A stretch of 64,000 bases of DNA from UBA1369 sp964571725 (GCA_964571725.1 CAZNDB010000002.1:316278-380277); one strand, 5' to 3'. Positions 24,154 through 32,858 are shown, numbered from the stretch's first letter. Program-made: numbers and translations. Notes: a model not told the origin generated them from the letters alone.

Positions 24154-25440
24154 TTAAACCGATTCGCCGGCGAGCGCGCCGGTGGCCCAGCTGGCCTGCA
24201 GATTGAAACCTCCGGTGAAGCCGTCGATGTCCAGCAGCTCGCCGGCGAAGAAAAGGCCGCGGCGGAGCCGCGATTCCATGGTTTTCGGGTCGACTTCGCT
24301 GGTATCAACGCCCCCGGCGGTTACAAACTCCTCGCCGCCGCCGCGGCCAATCACGGTCAGGGGGAGGTTTTTCAAAAGTTCCACGATTTTCTGTCTGATT
24401 GCTTTAGGAAGATTGGCAGCATTAACGTGATCGAAGTTCTTGTCGGGGAAAACAGGTGAAAGCAGGTAATTGACCATTTGATTAGCCAGCGAATGACGCA
24501 CGAAAAGGGCGATCAGATTAGTAATTTTTTTATTGGGATTGCCCTGAATTTTTTCATCCAGTTGCGCGGACAATTTTTCGGAGGTCGTTTTTGGAAATAA
24601 ATCCAGATAGAGACCGGCGGGATGTTCCGGGCTAAGCGTTTCAAAGGCAATCAGGCTGGAAAGTGCGAAAATTGCCGGGCCGCTGAGTCCCTGATGGGTG
24701 AACAGAAATGCTCCGTCGCGCTGATAGTTGTTGTTGGGCAATTTTATGGTGATCCGGGCTTCCTGGAAGGCCAGGCCGGATAGTGAATGAGCCCATTCTT
24801 CAGCGGTTTTCAGGGAGGCCAGCGAGGGGGCAAGGCTGGTAATGCGGTGGCCCATCTTTTGCGCGAAGCTGTAGCCGTCACCGGTTGAACCGGTATGCCG
24901 GTAGGCGTTGCCTCCGGTGGTCAGAATCAGACGGTCAACCTGGAGGGCCGGATGATCGGCAAATTTTAATTCAAAATTGTAGTCCGCGGGACTCTCCACT
25001 CCGGTCAGGGTGTGATCAAATTTAAATTCGACTTTCAGATCTTTCAGGGCCTGGACAAGCGCGTTAACCGGTTCTTTGCTGTCGTCGGACACGGGAAAAA
25101 CCCGTTGGTCAGCTTCAATTTTCAGGGCAACTCCCTGTGATTCAAACCAGTCCATTACCGCCTGGGGAGGGAAATTTTCCATGGCCGTGCGCAGAAATCC
25201 GGCACCGCGGGGATAGTTTTTCAGTACTTCCCGCGTGTCGGTGATGCCGGTGGTCACATTACAGCGGCCGCCGCCGGACAGCAGGACTTTGGTGCCGAGA
25301 CAGGTGTTTTTTTCAAATAGAACTACCCGGTCGTCAGGATGATGGAGTTTGGCGAAATAAGCTGCCATCAGACCGGCCGCGCCGCCGCCGATGATGGCGA
25401 TGGTGAGGGGATTGGATTGATTGGCGTGGTCCGGGGACAT
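24154..25440 (-). CDS. HI0933-family FAD-dependent oxidoreductase
   Basis: A 428-residue flavoprotein of the HI0933/YhiN (BaiN-like) family. The FAD dinucleotide-binding motif AIIGGGAAGLMAAYFAK lies at residues 15-31. The family signatures KVLLSGGGRCNVT (about 50-62), GGNAYRHTGSTGDGY and the C-terminal GGFNLQASWATGALAG are all present. The last segment closes the FAD site. Members are soluble reductases or dehydrogenases; the physiological substrate is unknown for most. It stands alone on the minus strand between the orphan gene and a small coiled-coil gene. Confidence 0.92.
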   Translation of the reverse strand: MSPDHANQSNPLTIAIIGGGAAGLMAAYFAKLHHPDDRVVLFEKNTCLGTKVLLSGGGRCNVTTGITDTREVLKNYPRGAGFLRTAMENFPPQAVMDWFESQGVALKIEADQRVFPVSDDSKEPVNALVQALKDLKVEFKFDHTLTGVESPADYNFELKFADHPALQVDRLILTTGGNAYRHTGSTGDGYSFAQKMGHRITSLAPSLASLKTAEEWAHSLSGLAFQEARITIKLPNNNYQRDGAFLFTHQGLSGPAIFALSSLIAFETLSPEHPAGLYLDLFPKTTSEKLSAQLDEKIQGNPNKKITNLIALFVRHSLANQMVNYLLSPVFPDKNFDHVNAANLPKAIRQKIVELLKNLPLTVIGRGGGEEFVTAGGVDTSEVDPKTMESRLRRGLFFAGELLDIDGFTGGFNLQASWATGALAGESV

Positions 25441-25486
25441 CGGGTTTGGTTGTTAAGGTATCTGGATCCGGGTTGCCGAAAGCGGT

Positions 25487-25888
25487 TTAGCGTTTCTTCT
25501 CTTCCCGTCCATTCAGAAAAAGCTTCATTTCCGGCATGATCTGGATGCGGACCGGGCCTTCCTCGGTTTCCATCTGCATTTCATGCGGTTTCTGGGGTAG
25601 TTTGGCAATTAATTCGAACAGTTCGGCGTTGGCCTCGGCAATATCCTCGTCTTTCTTGATCTTGATTTCGCGCAATTTGTTGTAGTTTTCATCGCTTTGC
25701 ATTTCCAGCATCCATTGATCCTTGAAATCCTTGACCTGTTTTCTTAAATCCTTCAGAGCTTTTTCCAAATCCTGATATTCGGGACTGTCGATTTTTTCCT
25801 CTTCTTTCAGGTCTTTTTTGATGTCGCGCAGTTCCTCCTTGAGCTTTTTGATGTTTTGGATGGCCAAACGGATTTGATCGTCGATCAT
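25487..25888 (-). CDS. Small coiled-coil protein of unknown function
   Basis: A 133-residue protein dominated by a charged heptad-rich coiled coil (residues about 5-90, with IQNIKKLKEELRDIKKDLKEE). A C-terminal part of about 40 residues carries short hydrophobic strands (VRIQIMPEMKLFLNG). I do not recognise the family. The frame extends to 25942, but the ATG at 25888 follows an AT-rich leader and begins the coil directly. It is divergent from the transketolase N-subunit gene. Confidence 0.65.
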   Translation of the reverse strand: MIDDQIRLAIQNIKKLKEELRDIKKDLKEEEKIDSPEYQDLEKALKDLRKQVKDFKDQWMLEMQSDENYNKLREIKIKKDEDIAEANAELFELIAKLPQKPHEMQMETEEGPVRIQIMPEMKLFLNGREEKKR

Positions 25889-25948
25889 TTTATTTAATTT
25901 AATTGGTGATATATTCTTAGAGCAAAATTTGTGCCTCATCAAGATAAA

Positions 25949-25978
25949 TGCTACAAAAAGCCTGTAGCAGGATAAAAT
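25949..25978 (+). promoter_or_regulatory. Inverted repeat and -10 box before transketolase N-subunit
   Basis: TGCTACA-N7-TGTAGCA (25949-25969) is a perfect 7-bp inverted repeat. It is followed by TAAAAT (25973-25978), only 6 bases before the ATG at 25985, which implies a leaderless message. The repeat overlaps the -35 zone and may be an operator. Confidence 0.45.
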
Positions 25979-25984
25979 CTCAAT

Positions 25985-26836
25985 ATGTCATTTCAGGAAT
26001 ATCTGGCCGCGCTTCGGCGCAAGGCTACCGAAATCAGGATTGAAACCCTCAAAATGATTACCGCTGCCGAATCCGGCGCGGTTGGCAGCGCGCTGTCCTG
26101 CGTGGAGCTGATGACGGCTCTTTATTATGGGCAATCCAGCAGCGGGCCTTTGCTGAATATTGATCCGTCCAGACCCAACAGCGAGGATCAGGATTATTTC
26201 ATGCTTTCCAAACTGGGAGCGGCTCCGACTTGGTATGCCATTCTGGCTGATCTGGGGTATTTCAAATCGGAAGAACTGGACTATTTCAAAGCCACCGGGG
26301 CATTATTGACCGCCGTGCCACGTTCAAAGATTCCCGGCGTGCCGATAGCTGCCGGTCTTTCCGGGCAGGGGATTGCCGGCGCGGTGGGATTGGCTATGGC
26401 GCTCAAGGCCGAAAGGTCCCGCAACAAAGTTTTTGTCCTGGCCGGAGACGCTGAAATGGTTAACGGAACAGCTTGGGAGGTTTTGATGCAGGCCGGGCAC
26501 GCCAAACTGGGCAACTTTGTTTTAATTGTCGACAGAAACGGCATACAACAGGACGGCATAGTCAGAAATCTGAATATCGGGGATCCTCTTTCCGATAAAC
26601 TGGAGGCTTTCGGGTTCAGGACGGTTAACGTTTTTGCCGGGCATGACTTTGACCAGCTTTTGGGTGCCTATGAAAAGGCCGTGGTGGAAACCAGATTGCC
26701 GGTGGCGTTGATTGCCAAGACTGTCAAAGCCAAGGGTGTGGACTTTGCCGAAAACAAAAGTTTTTATCACGATAAACCGCTAAGCCGGGAGGAACTGGCG
26801 GAGGCCTTGACCGTACTGGAAAGAAAGATTGATTAA
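25985..26836 (+). CDS. Transketolase, N-terminal (TPP-binding) subunit
   Basis: A 283-residue protein equal to the thiamine-diphosphate-binding half of transketolase. GDAEMVNGTAWEVLM (about residues 155-169) followed by DRNGIQQDG matches the GDG-x(n)-N TPP/Mg motif, and SGQGIAGAVGLAMALK matches the GHLGQGLSxAVGxAxA region. With its C-terminal partner it moves two-carbon units between sugar phosphates in the non-oxidative pentose phosphate pathway. The partner subunit is encoded 1.1 kb away on the opposite strand (27963-28901), so the halves are not in one operon. Transcription probably continues into lepB (12-base gap). Confidence 0.93.
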   Translation: MSFQEYLAALRRKATEIRIETLKMITAAESGAVGSALSCVELMTALYYGQSSSGPLLNIDPSRPNSEDQDYFMLSKLGAAPTWYAILADLGYFKSEELDYFKATGALLTAVPRSKIPGVPIAAGLSGQGIAGAVGLAMALKAERSRNKVFVLAGDAEMVNGTAWEVLMQAGHAKLGNFVLIVDRNGIQQDGIVRNLNIGDPLSDKLEAFGFRTVNVFAGHDFDQLLGAYEKAVVETRLPVALIAKTVKAKGVDFAENKSFYHDKPLSREELAEALTVLERKID

Positions 26837-26848
26837 TTATCAAACCAA

Positions 26849-27319
26849 ATGAGCAGTTTCCTTTTTATGTGTTTTCTGATTGGACGTCTGATCTTTATCA
26901 CCCCCTTTCTGGTGGAAGGGCAGTCGATGGAACCCACTATGCGGGATAAGGAAGTTTTTCTGATTGACCGGAATATCCATCATCAGGGGGAAATTAAACG
27001 CGGGGATGTCATTGTGTTCAGTTTTGACGGGGAATATTTTTATGTAAAAAGAGTGATAGGAATGCCGGGGGATACCGTCAGAATCAAAGGGCAACAGGTG
27101 GAATTGAAGAAGGCCGGTGAGGACAGCTTTCATATTTTTCCTGAACCATATTTGATGGGAGAGCAATCTTATTACGGCGATGAGAGGTATTTTCTGGTTC
27201 CGGCGGAGGATGAATATTTTGTGATGGGGGATAATCGCTCACACAGCAAGGACTCCAGGACTTTTTCCTATCCTTTCGTAAAACTGGACCAAATCTATGG
27301 GCGCTATATTTATCCCTGA
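26849..27319 (+). CDS. lepB: Signal peptidase I
   Basis: A 156-residue membrane protease that removes Sec signal peptides. One N-terminal membrane segment (about 3-21) precedes the catalytic motif GQSMEPTM with nucleophile Ser26. The general base is Lys67 in FYVKRVIGMPGD, and the final conserved box GDNRSHSKDSR lies near 128-138. The protein is short, and its N-terminal part before the membrane segment is almost absent. It starts 12 bases after the transketolase subunit. Many exported proteins in this window are its likely substrates. Confidence 0.93.
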   Translation: MSSFLFMCFLIGRLIFITPFLVEGQSMEPTMRDKEVFLIDRNIHHQGEIKRGDVIVFSFDGEYFYVKRVIGMPGDTVRIKGQQVELKKAGEDSFHIFPEPYLMGEQSYYGDERYFLVPAEDEYFVMGDNRSHSKDSRTFSYPFVKLDQIYGRYIYP

Positions 27320-27389
27320 TCAGCCATGCCATGTGCGTTGACAAAACCCGCAGAGGTTTTACACTTGGGCGGATAATTGACAGATACTT

Positions 27390-27941
27390 ATGAAAAAAAT
27401 AATTGTTTCCTTTGGAACCGTATTGTTGGCTACCTTGGTGTTGACTGGTTGTGGATTGATTCCGGCTGGCGAAGTGAAAACTGACACTCTGGACTATAAA
27501 ATTGATCGTTTGAATCCCCAATCTAATCAAAATCCCGTTATGATGAACGTCAATTTACCCGTGGAAAAACTGATTATTGTTTCAGGACAGAACCGCCATG
27601 AATTTGAGGTGGAAATTGCCTCGAATGAATCTCAACGCAAAGTCGGTCTGATGAACAGAAAGAATCTGGATGAAAATAAAGGTATGCTCTTTGTATTTGA
27701 TTTCCAGGGCTATCTGAATTTCTGGATGAAAAACACCCTGATTCCCCTGGACATGCTATTTATAGATGAGAAAGGTTATGTCAGATATATTATCCGTAAG
27801 GCCCAGCCCTGTTTGAGTGGAAACGATGCCGATTGCGCGATTTATAATTCCGAGGAACCGGCCAAATATGTATTGGAAATTAATGGCGGAATCGCCGATA
27901 AACTGGGAATTAAACCGGGGGACAAGGCTTCCTGGTTGTAG
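27390..27941 (+). CDS. DUF192-family lipoprotein
   Basis: A 183-residue predicted lipoprotein: signal segment 1-20, lipobox LTGC with Cys21. The DUF192 domain occupies about 65-183 and is recognisable by EIASNESQRKVGLMNRKNL, FWMKNTLIPLDMLFID and the C-terminal VLEINGGIADKLGIKPGD. The family is small, widely spread and of uncertain function. It follows lepB by about 70 bases and converges with the transketolase C-subunit gene, with 21 bases between the stops. Confidence 0.88.
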   Translation: MKKIIVSFGTVLLATLVLTGCGLIPAGEVKTDTLDYKIDRLNPQSNQNPVMMNVNLPVEKLIIVSGQNRHEFEVEIASNESQRKVGLMNRKNLDENKGMLFVFDFQGYLNFWMKNTLIPLDMLFIDEKGYVRYIIRKAQPCLSGNDADCAIYNSEEPAKYVLEINGGIADKLGIKPGDKASWL

Positions 27942-27962
27942 AGTCAGCGTCGACTCCAAGTG

Positions 27963-28901
27963 TTAGTTTTGCAGCCAATTCTCCCTTACCGTTTCATAAA
28001 TGGTTTTTCCGCTGAGTTTGTATCTGGCCAGAATTTCCTGATGTTTTCCCGAATCGGGCAGACTGTCCAGACCTATTTTGATCAATTTTTTGGGAACCTG
28101 ATATTGATTGAGAATTTCTGCGATCAGTGTTCCGATTCCTCCCTGCAGGTTATGATCTTCGGCGGTTACGATGATTTCGTAGTTACGGCAGAGGTCGGCG
28201 ATTTTTTCACGGTCCAGCGGGACGATTGAGGACAGATTGATGACTTGGGTGGTCAGGCCTTTGTGTTCCAGTTCCGCGGCCGCCTTCAGACATTCATGCA
28301 GCATGGATCCGGTGGAAATCAGACAGACCTGTTCACCCTGGTTGGCAACGACCGGCTGGCCTGGGATGAAGCGGTAGTTCTGATCGTAAATGTTTTCCGT
28401 GCAGTGCCGGCAGATGCGCAGGACAGTTGGTCCGTAATCATTGATCATAAAGTCCATCATGGCTTTCAATTCGTGCTGGTCGGCCGGTGTAAAGATCTTC
28501 AGGTTGGGGATGGCCTGCATTATGGCCAGGTCTTCCGTACAGGTCTTTACCAGACCTTCTTCTATATTTCCCAGACCGATGTTGGAGAGAATAATTTTAA
28601 CGTTGAGATTGGGGGCGGCGATGCCGTTTCTCAGCACGTCCAGTCCTTTACCCAAGAGGCTGGCCGCTTCGGCGCATACAAAAGGTATTTTTTTGCGAAC
28701 CGTCATGCCGGCTGCCATGCCGAGTGCGCTTGATTCAGCCATTTCAACGGAAAAGTGCCGGTCGGGAAAGCTTTTGGCGAAATAAAGAGTGTAGAGATGG
28801 TTGCCCAAATCAGTGTCCAAAACTACCAGATTTTTGGCTTTTGTACCGAGTTTTTCCAGATATTCCCCGAAGGATTTTCTGAGAATGATATTTTCGCTCA
28901 T
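27963..28901 (-). CDS. Transketolase, C-terminal (pyrimidine-binding) subunit
   Basis: A 312-residue protein equal to the second half of transketolase. Residues about 45-65 (FSVEMAESSALGMAAGM) hold the catalytic glutamate that activates TPP, within the pyrimidine-binding domain. LKIFTPADQHELKAMM and the C-terminal transketolase domain (from about residue 185, GEQVCLISTGSMLHECLKAA) follow. It completes the enzyme with the subunit at 25985-26836. It is transcribed away from the rpiB gene, with 85 bases between the starts. Confidence 0.92.
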   Translation of the reverse strand: MSENIILRKSFGEYLEKLGTKAKNLVVLDTDLGNHLYTLYFAKSFPDRHFSVEMAESSALGMAAGMTVRKKIPFVCAEAASLLGKGLDVLRNGIAAPNLNVKIILSNIGLGNIEEGLVKTCTEDLAIMQAIPNLKIFTPADQHELKAMMDFMINDYGPTVLRICRHCTENIYDQNYRFIPGQPVVANQGEQVCLISTGSMLHECLKAAAELEHKGLTTQVINLSSIVPLDREKIADLCRNYEIIVTAEDHNLQGGIGTLIAEILNQYQVPKKLIKIGLDSLPDSGKHQEILARYKLSGKTIYETVRENWLQN

Positions 28902-28986
28902 GGGATTTGTAGATATTTGCTTTTAGCTTTCAAATAAGCCACTTACAGTGTTATAATATATGGAAACATAATTTAAAACAAAAAAT

Positions 28987-29475
28987 ATGCAACTTTATTT
29001 AGGATCGGATCATGCGGGTATTAATCTGAAGCGTGAATTAAAGGATTATCTGGAGCAAAAATTTCAGGGAAAAGATGATTATTCCGTGCTGGATTTGGGG
29101 GTTTTTACCAATGATTCCACCGATTATCCGGATATTGCCAGGGAAGTGTGCGAAAAGGTTTTGGAAACCCAGGGGGCCATGGGAATTTTGATTTGCGGAA
29201 GCGGAGTAGGCATGTCCATTACCGCCAATCGCAGAGATGGTATCCGCGCAGTATTGGCCAACAATGAGGTAACTGCCAGATTGGGACGAGCACATAATAA
29301 TGTAAATGTCCTCTGCCTCGGAGAAAGATTGACCGGACAGGATTTGGCCAAATCGATTGTGGATGCTTTTCTGGAAACAAAATTTGATGCCGAAGAAAGA
29401 CATGTCCGGCGCATCGGGAAAATTGATACTGTAATGGGGAAACCGGGCACTCCAGCCGATACAAAAAAGGTCTAG
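28987..29475 (+). CDS. rpiB: Ribose-5-phosphate isomerase B
   Basis: A 162-residue enzyme that interconverts ribose 5-phosphate and ribulose 5-phosphate. LGSDHAG (5-11) opens the protein, the catalytic Cys70 lies in ICGSGVGMSITANR, and AHNNVNVLCLGER follows; all are RpiB/LacAB signatures. It is followed 18 bases later by rpe, so the two form an operon. A TATAAT box at 28952-28957 is 29 bases before the ATG. No Shine-Dalgarno is present. Confidence 0.95.
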   Translation: MQLYLGSDHAGINLKRELKDYLEQKFQGKDDYSVLDLGVFTNDSTDYPDIAREVCEKVLETQGAMGILICGSGVGMSITANRRDGIRAVLANNEVTARLGRAHNNVNVLCLGERLTGQDLAKSIVDAFLETKFDAEERHVRRIGKIDTVMGKPGTPADTKKV

Positions 29476-29493
29476 AAAGTTTGAGACGTTCTC

Positions 29494-30141
29494 ATGATCA
29501 AAAAAAATAAAAAAGTGTTGATTGCTCCGTCCGTTTTGTCAGCTGATTTTGGCCAATTAAATGCGGAAATCGCGACTATTGAACCGTATGCGGATCTGAT
29601 TCATCTGGATGTGATGGATAATCATTTTGTGCCTAATCTGACTTTCGGGCCGCCGATAATCCGTTTTATAAAAACCAAACTGCCAATGGATTGCCACCTG
29701 ATGGTGGAACACCCCGAACTGTATCTGGATGACCTCGCCAAATTCGGCGTCAGCTCAGTGACGGTACATCTGGAGGCTTGTACCCATTTGCACCGGGTTG
29801 TTTCCAGAATTCATGAATTGGGTATGCAGGCGGCAGTCTCAATAAACCCCGGGACGGCCGTGGAAAGTTTGAAGGCCATTTTGCCCTATCTGGATATGGT
29901 TCTGGTGATGAGCGTGAATCCCGGATTCGGAGGACAAAAATTTATTGATTCGGCGGTGGAGAAAATCAAATGGCTGAAGAAGGCCCGGCCTGATTTGCTG
30001 GTGGAAGTGGACGGCGGTATAAACGCAGAAACAGCAGCGGTCTGCCGTAAAGCAGGTGCGGATATTCTGGTGGCGGGAAGTTATGTTTTTTCGGCAAAAG
30101 ACCGGCGCGCCGCAATTGCCAGTTTGAAAAAGCCGTTGTAG
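29494..30141 (+). CDS. rpe: Ribulose-phosphate 3-epimerase
   Basis: A 215-residue TIM-barrel enzyme converting ribulose 5-phosphate to xylulose 5-phosphate. It shows SVLSADFGQLNAEI, the metal-site segments HLDVMDNHFVPN and CHLMVEHP, VMSVNPGFGGQKF and the phosphate-binding VDGGIN, where the second catalytic Asp lies. The length is standard. With transketolase and RpiB it covers most of the non-oxidative pentose phosphate branch. No transaldolase gene is in the window. Confidence 0.95.
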   Translation: MIKKNKKVLIAPSVLSADFGQLNAEIATIEPYADLIHLDVMDNHFVPNLTFGPPIIRFIKTKLPMDCHLMVEHPELYLDDLAKFGVSSVTVHLEACTHLHRVVSRIHELGMQAAVSINPGTAVESLKAILPYLDMVLVMSVNPGFGGQKFIDSAVEKIKWLKKARPDLLVEVDGGINAETAAVCRKAGADILVAGSYVFSAKDRRAAIASLKKPL

Positions 30142-30186
30142 ACGGCTCGGTTTCAATACGGATGAATTTTATACGGGGGGATTTCA

Positions 30187-30263
30187 TGGTGAGCCCGGCG
30201 CGAGTCGAACGCGCGACCTTTGGCTCCGCAAGCCAACGCTCTATCCAGCTGAGCTACGGGCTC
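30187..30263 (-). tRNA. tRNA-Arg(GCG)
   Basis: Read on the minus strand from 30263, the 77-nt sequence folds as a full cloverleaf. The acceptor is GAGCCCG/CGGGCTC, the D arm GCTC/GAGC with loop AGCTGGATA (A20, an arginine identity base), and the anticodon stem TTGGC/GCCAA with loop TT-GCG-GA. The variable loop is AGGTC, the T arm GCGCG/CGCGC, and ACCA is encoded. The anticodon GCG reads CGC and CGU. Most bacteria use ACG, deaminated to inosine by TadA, for this box, so G34 is unusual. The promoter is shared with the divergent ABC transporter gene. Confidence 0.95.
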
Positions 30264-30277
30264 TCACCTGCGTGCGT

Positions 30278-30329
30278 ATGATATGTATAAATAACTTTAA
30301 TTGCAAATGCATATTTATTACTTTATAAT
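30278..30329. promoter_or_regulatory. Divergent promoters sharing one palindromic -35 box
   Basis: TTGCAA (30301-30306) is its own reverse complement. On the plus strand it lies 17 bases before TATAAT (30324-30329), facing the ABC exporter gene. On the minus strand it lies 17 bases before TATCAT (30283-30278), with the tRNA-Arg 5' end 15 bases further on. Both spacings are ideal for sigma-70, so the two promoters would compete for one -35 element. Confidence 0.65.
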
Positions 30330-30393
30330 ATTGTCCGCGTAAGTCAAATTATGGCTGCGGGCAAAACTGAACGATTGGTTTTGTCTTTATATC

Positions 30394-32196
30394 ATGGCGA
30401 AGTACAAAATCACTATGGCCAAGACCAAGAATCTTAAAATCAGGGAATGGGGTCCGGCATTGCGTTTTTACTGGCAATATACCGCTCCCGTGATGGGTAA
30501 AATCTGGTATATCTGGCCGGTCTGGCTGTTGTTGCTTTTGAGTCAGCTGGTGGAACCGTATGTTTATCAAAATGTTTTTGATGAAATCGGAAAAATCGGG
30601 CAGCCGGTGGGTATGGATTTACAGAAAGTGATCTGGTTTGTGTCCGGATGGGCGGCGGTATTGCTGGTTAGTGCAGTTTTGATGACCGGCGTTAGAATGC
30701 TGTTTAGCGTCAGCATGCCCAATGTGGACCGAAATTATTTTGAGGAGGCCATGCAGAAAGTCCTGGCTCTGGATATGTCTTTCCATCTGGAGAAAAAAAG
30801 CGGTGAGATGATGAAGAAGATTGATCGCGGAGTAGACAGTTTCTGGACTATCACCATGATTATGATTCCGGAAATGATTCCCAAGTTTTTACTGGCGGTA
30901 GTGGTTTTATTCTGGGCTCTGGCGATTAACTGGCAGATGACGCTGGTGTCCATGGCTTTTTATCCTCTGGCAATCTGGATTTTTGTGGTTGGAATTAAGA
31001 AAACCAGTGCCCTGCAGGATGAATCCAATGATTTGTTTGATAAGGCCATCGGTCGGGCCTATGACGCAGTGTCCAACATCATGGTGGTGAAAAGCTTTGC
31101 CCAGGAGAAGAAGGAACAGAAAAGCTTTTTGGGGAAATTTAAGAGATATGTCGATTTGCAGAAACAGGCTTCAGTTCGTTGGGGCAGAATAGATATCTGG
31201 GGGCAGAGCACTTCAACTTTGCAAAGAATTCTGATTATTGCCTTTGGAATATATCTGATTATTCAGGGGAATATGACACTGGGACAGTTGATTATGTTTA
31301 CCTCTTTTTCACGATATCTGTATGATCCGATTTATGCCATTGGCAATGATCTCAGGGGTTTGCAGTTCGCGGTTTTGAGACTGGAGGAAGCGCGGAAAAT
31401 CTTGCATCGCATTGCCACGGTACAGGATTTGCCCGGAGCCAAAGCATTGAAAATTACGGAAGGCCGCGTCCAGATGAAGAACGTTGGTTTCATGTATCAG
31501 GACAAAAAAATTCTTTCCAAAGCCAATATTGATTTTGAACCGGGGCAGATGACAGCTTTAGTGGGGCATTCGGGTGCCGGTAAATCAACAATCACTTCTC
31601 TTTTGAATCGTTTTTATGATGTGCAGAGCGGGCAGATCCTGATTGACGGACAGGATATAACCAAAGTCACTCAAGCTTCGTTGCGGCGCAATATCGGTCT
31701 GGTAATGCAGGAAAATACTTTGTTCAACGATACCATTTATAACAATATTGCTTACGCCAAACCGGGGGCAACCCGTTGGGAGATTTATCAGGCCGCCCGC
31801 AAAGCTAATATTCATAAGTTTATCATGAGTCTTCCCAAGAGCTATAAAACGATGGTGGGGGAGAGAGGATTGAAACTTTCCGGCGGTGAAAAACAGCGTG
31901 TGGCCATTGCCAGAGTGATTTTGAAAGATCCTCCGATACTGATTCTGGATGAGGCGACTTCAGCCTTGGACTCCAAGAACGAGAGGATTATCCAGAAAGC
32001 TTTGGAGAGAGTGATGAAGGGCAGAACTTCCATTGTTATAGCGCATCGTCTTTCCACCGTGACCGAGGCTGATAAGATTGTGGTTTTGAACCGGGGCAGG
32101 GTTGTACAAATCGGCCGGCATTCCGAACTGAAAAATACCCCCGGCGTGTATCAGGAACTGGTAAATCTTCAGGTGAGGGGCCTGCTGGCGAAATAA
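30394..32196 (+). CDS. ABC exporter, fused permease-ATPase half-transporter
   Basis: A 600-residue MsbA/multidrug-type exporter that works as a homodimer. The membrane domain (about 25-340) has six helices, and the nucleotide-binding domain (about 355-595) follows. It contains Walker A GHSGAGKST, Q-loop VMQENTLF, the signature LSGGEKQRVAIARV, Walker B ILILDEATSALD and the H-loop IAHRLST. All catalytic elements are intact. An alternative ATG is at 30415. The substrate (lipid, drug or peptide) cannot be inferred. It is transcribed from the divergent promoter next to tRNA-Arg, with a leader of about 60 bases. Confidence 0.93.
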   Translation: MAKYKITMAKTKNLKIREWGPALRFYWQYTAPVMGKIWYIWPVWLLLLLSQLVEPYVYQNVFDEIGKIGQPVGMDLQKVIWFVSGWAAVLLVSAVLMTGVRMLFSVSMPNVDRNYFEEAMQKVLALDMSFHLEKKSGEMMKKIDRGVDSFWTITMIMIPEMIPKFLLAVVVLFWALAINWQMTLVSMAFYPLAIWIFVVGIKKTSALQDESNDLFDKAIGRAYDAVSNIMVVKSFAQEKKEQKSFLGKFKRYVDLQKQASVRWGRIDIWGQSTSTLQRILIIAFGIYLIIQGNMTLGQLIMFTSFSRYLYDPIYAIGNDLRGLQFAVLRLEEARKILHRIATVQDLPGAKALKITEGRVQMKNVGFMYQDKKILSKANIDFEPGQMTALVGHSGAGKSTITSLLNRFYDVQSGQILIDGQDITKVTQASLRRNIGLVMQENTLFNDTIYNNIAYAKPGATRWEIYQAARKANIHKFIMSLPKSYKTMVGERGLKLSGGEKQRVAIARVILKDPPILILDEATSALDSKNERIIQKALERVMKGRTSIVIAHRLSTVTEADKIVVLNRGRVVQIGRHSELKNTPGVYQELVNLQVRGLLAK

Positions 32197-32231
32197 TCCG
32201 GGGTTTTCATTCGAAGTTTTGTCCGGGGTGA

Positions 32232-32792
32232 CTAGTCTTTTCTGAATATGCCCATTAACTGACTCTGGGCAATCACGCGGTCCTCCATGGCTTTCATCAA
32301 GTCATCTCTGGTTGATCCCGCCGGCAGATCCAGCATACGGTTCAAGGCAAAAAGTTTGAAGAAATAGCGGTGAGTGCCGGAGGGGGGACAGGGGCCTCCG
32401 TATTGTGCTTTGGGCCAGGAGTTATTTCCCTGTACCGCAAATTTGGGTCCGACATTTTCGGGAATAATTTCCGTGTCGGTGGGGATGTTCCAGACTACCC
32501 AGTGTACCCAGTTACCGTTGGGGGCATCGGGGTCTTCAACCAGCAAGGCCAGAGATTTGGCTTCTCCGGGTACCTCTGAAATGTGCAGTTCGGGAGAAAC
32601 GTCTATACCCTGGCAGGTGAATTTTGGAGGGATCAATGCGCTGTTTTCAAAACTGGGACTGCTGATTTTCATGTTGGTCATATTGGCGGGAGGATTAGTG
32701 GGTAATGTGGTGCCGGATTTTTGACAGCCAGACAGGATCAGACCGATTAACATCAGGCTGCTTAAAACTGTGATAGTTTGTTTTCTGATCAT
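32232..32792 (-). CDS. PEBP-family lipoprotein (YbhB/YbcL type)
   Basis: A 186-residue lipoprotein. The signal segment ends with the lipobox LILSGC (Cys23). The rest is a phosphatidylethanolamine-binding-protein fold of the bacterial YbhB/YbcL type: IPPKFTCQGIDVSPEL, LLVEDPDAPNGNWVHWVVWNIP (ligand-pocket DPDxP and HW residues), and GPCPPSGTHRYFFKLFAL. Members bind anionic ligands, and some inhibit proteases or kinases; the cellular role here is unknown. It converges with the ABC exporter gene and stands alone. Confidence 0.92.
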   Translation of the reverse strand: MIRKQTITVLSSLMLIGLILSGCQKSGTTLPTNPPANMTNMKISSPSFENSALIPPKFTCQGIDVSPELHISEVPGEAKSLALLVEDPDAPNGNWVHWVVWNIPTDTEIIPENVGPKFAVQGNNSWPKAQYGGPCPPSGTHRYFFKLFALNRMLDLPAGSTRDDLMKAMEDRVIAQSQLMGIFRKD

Positions 32793-32858
32793 CGGTCAAT
32801 AATTTAACATTAAGATGCTTTTTCTGCCAATATGAAGTCAGGGAAACTGATTTTAATT

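Noticed and set aside
30351..30437. A 28-codon frame in the leader of the ABC exporter, overlapping its start
   Set aside because: No Shine-Dalgarno and no supporting feature; it may be chance within a 60-base leader.
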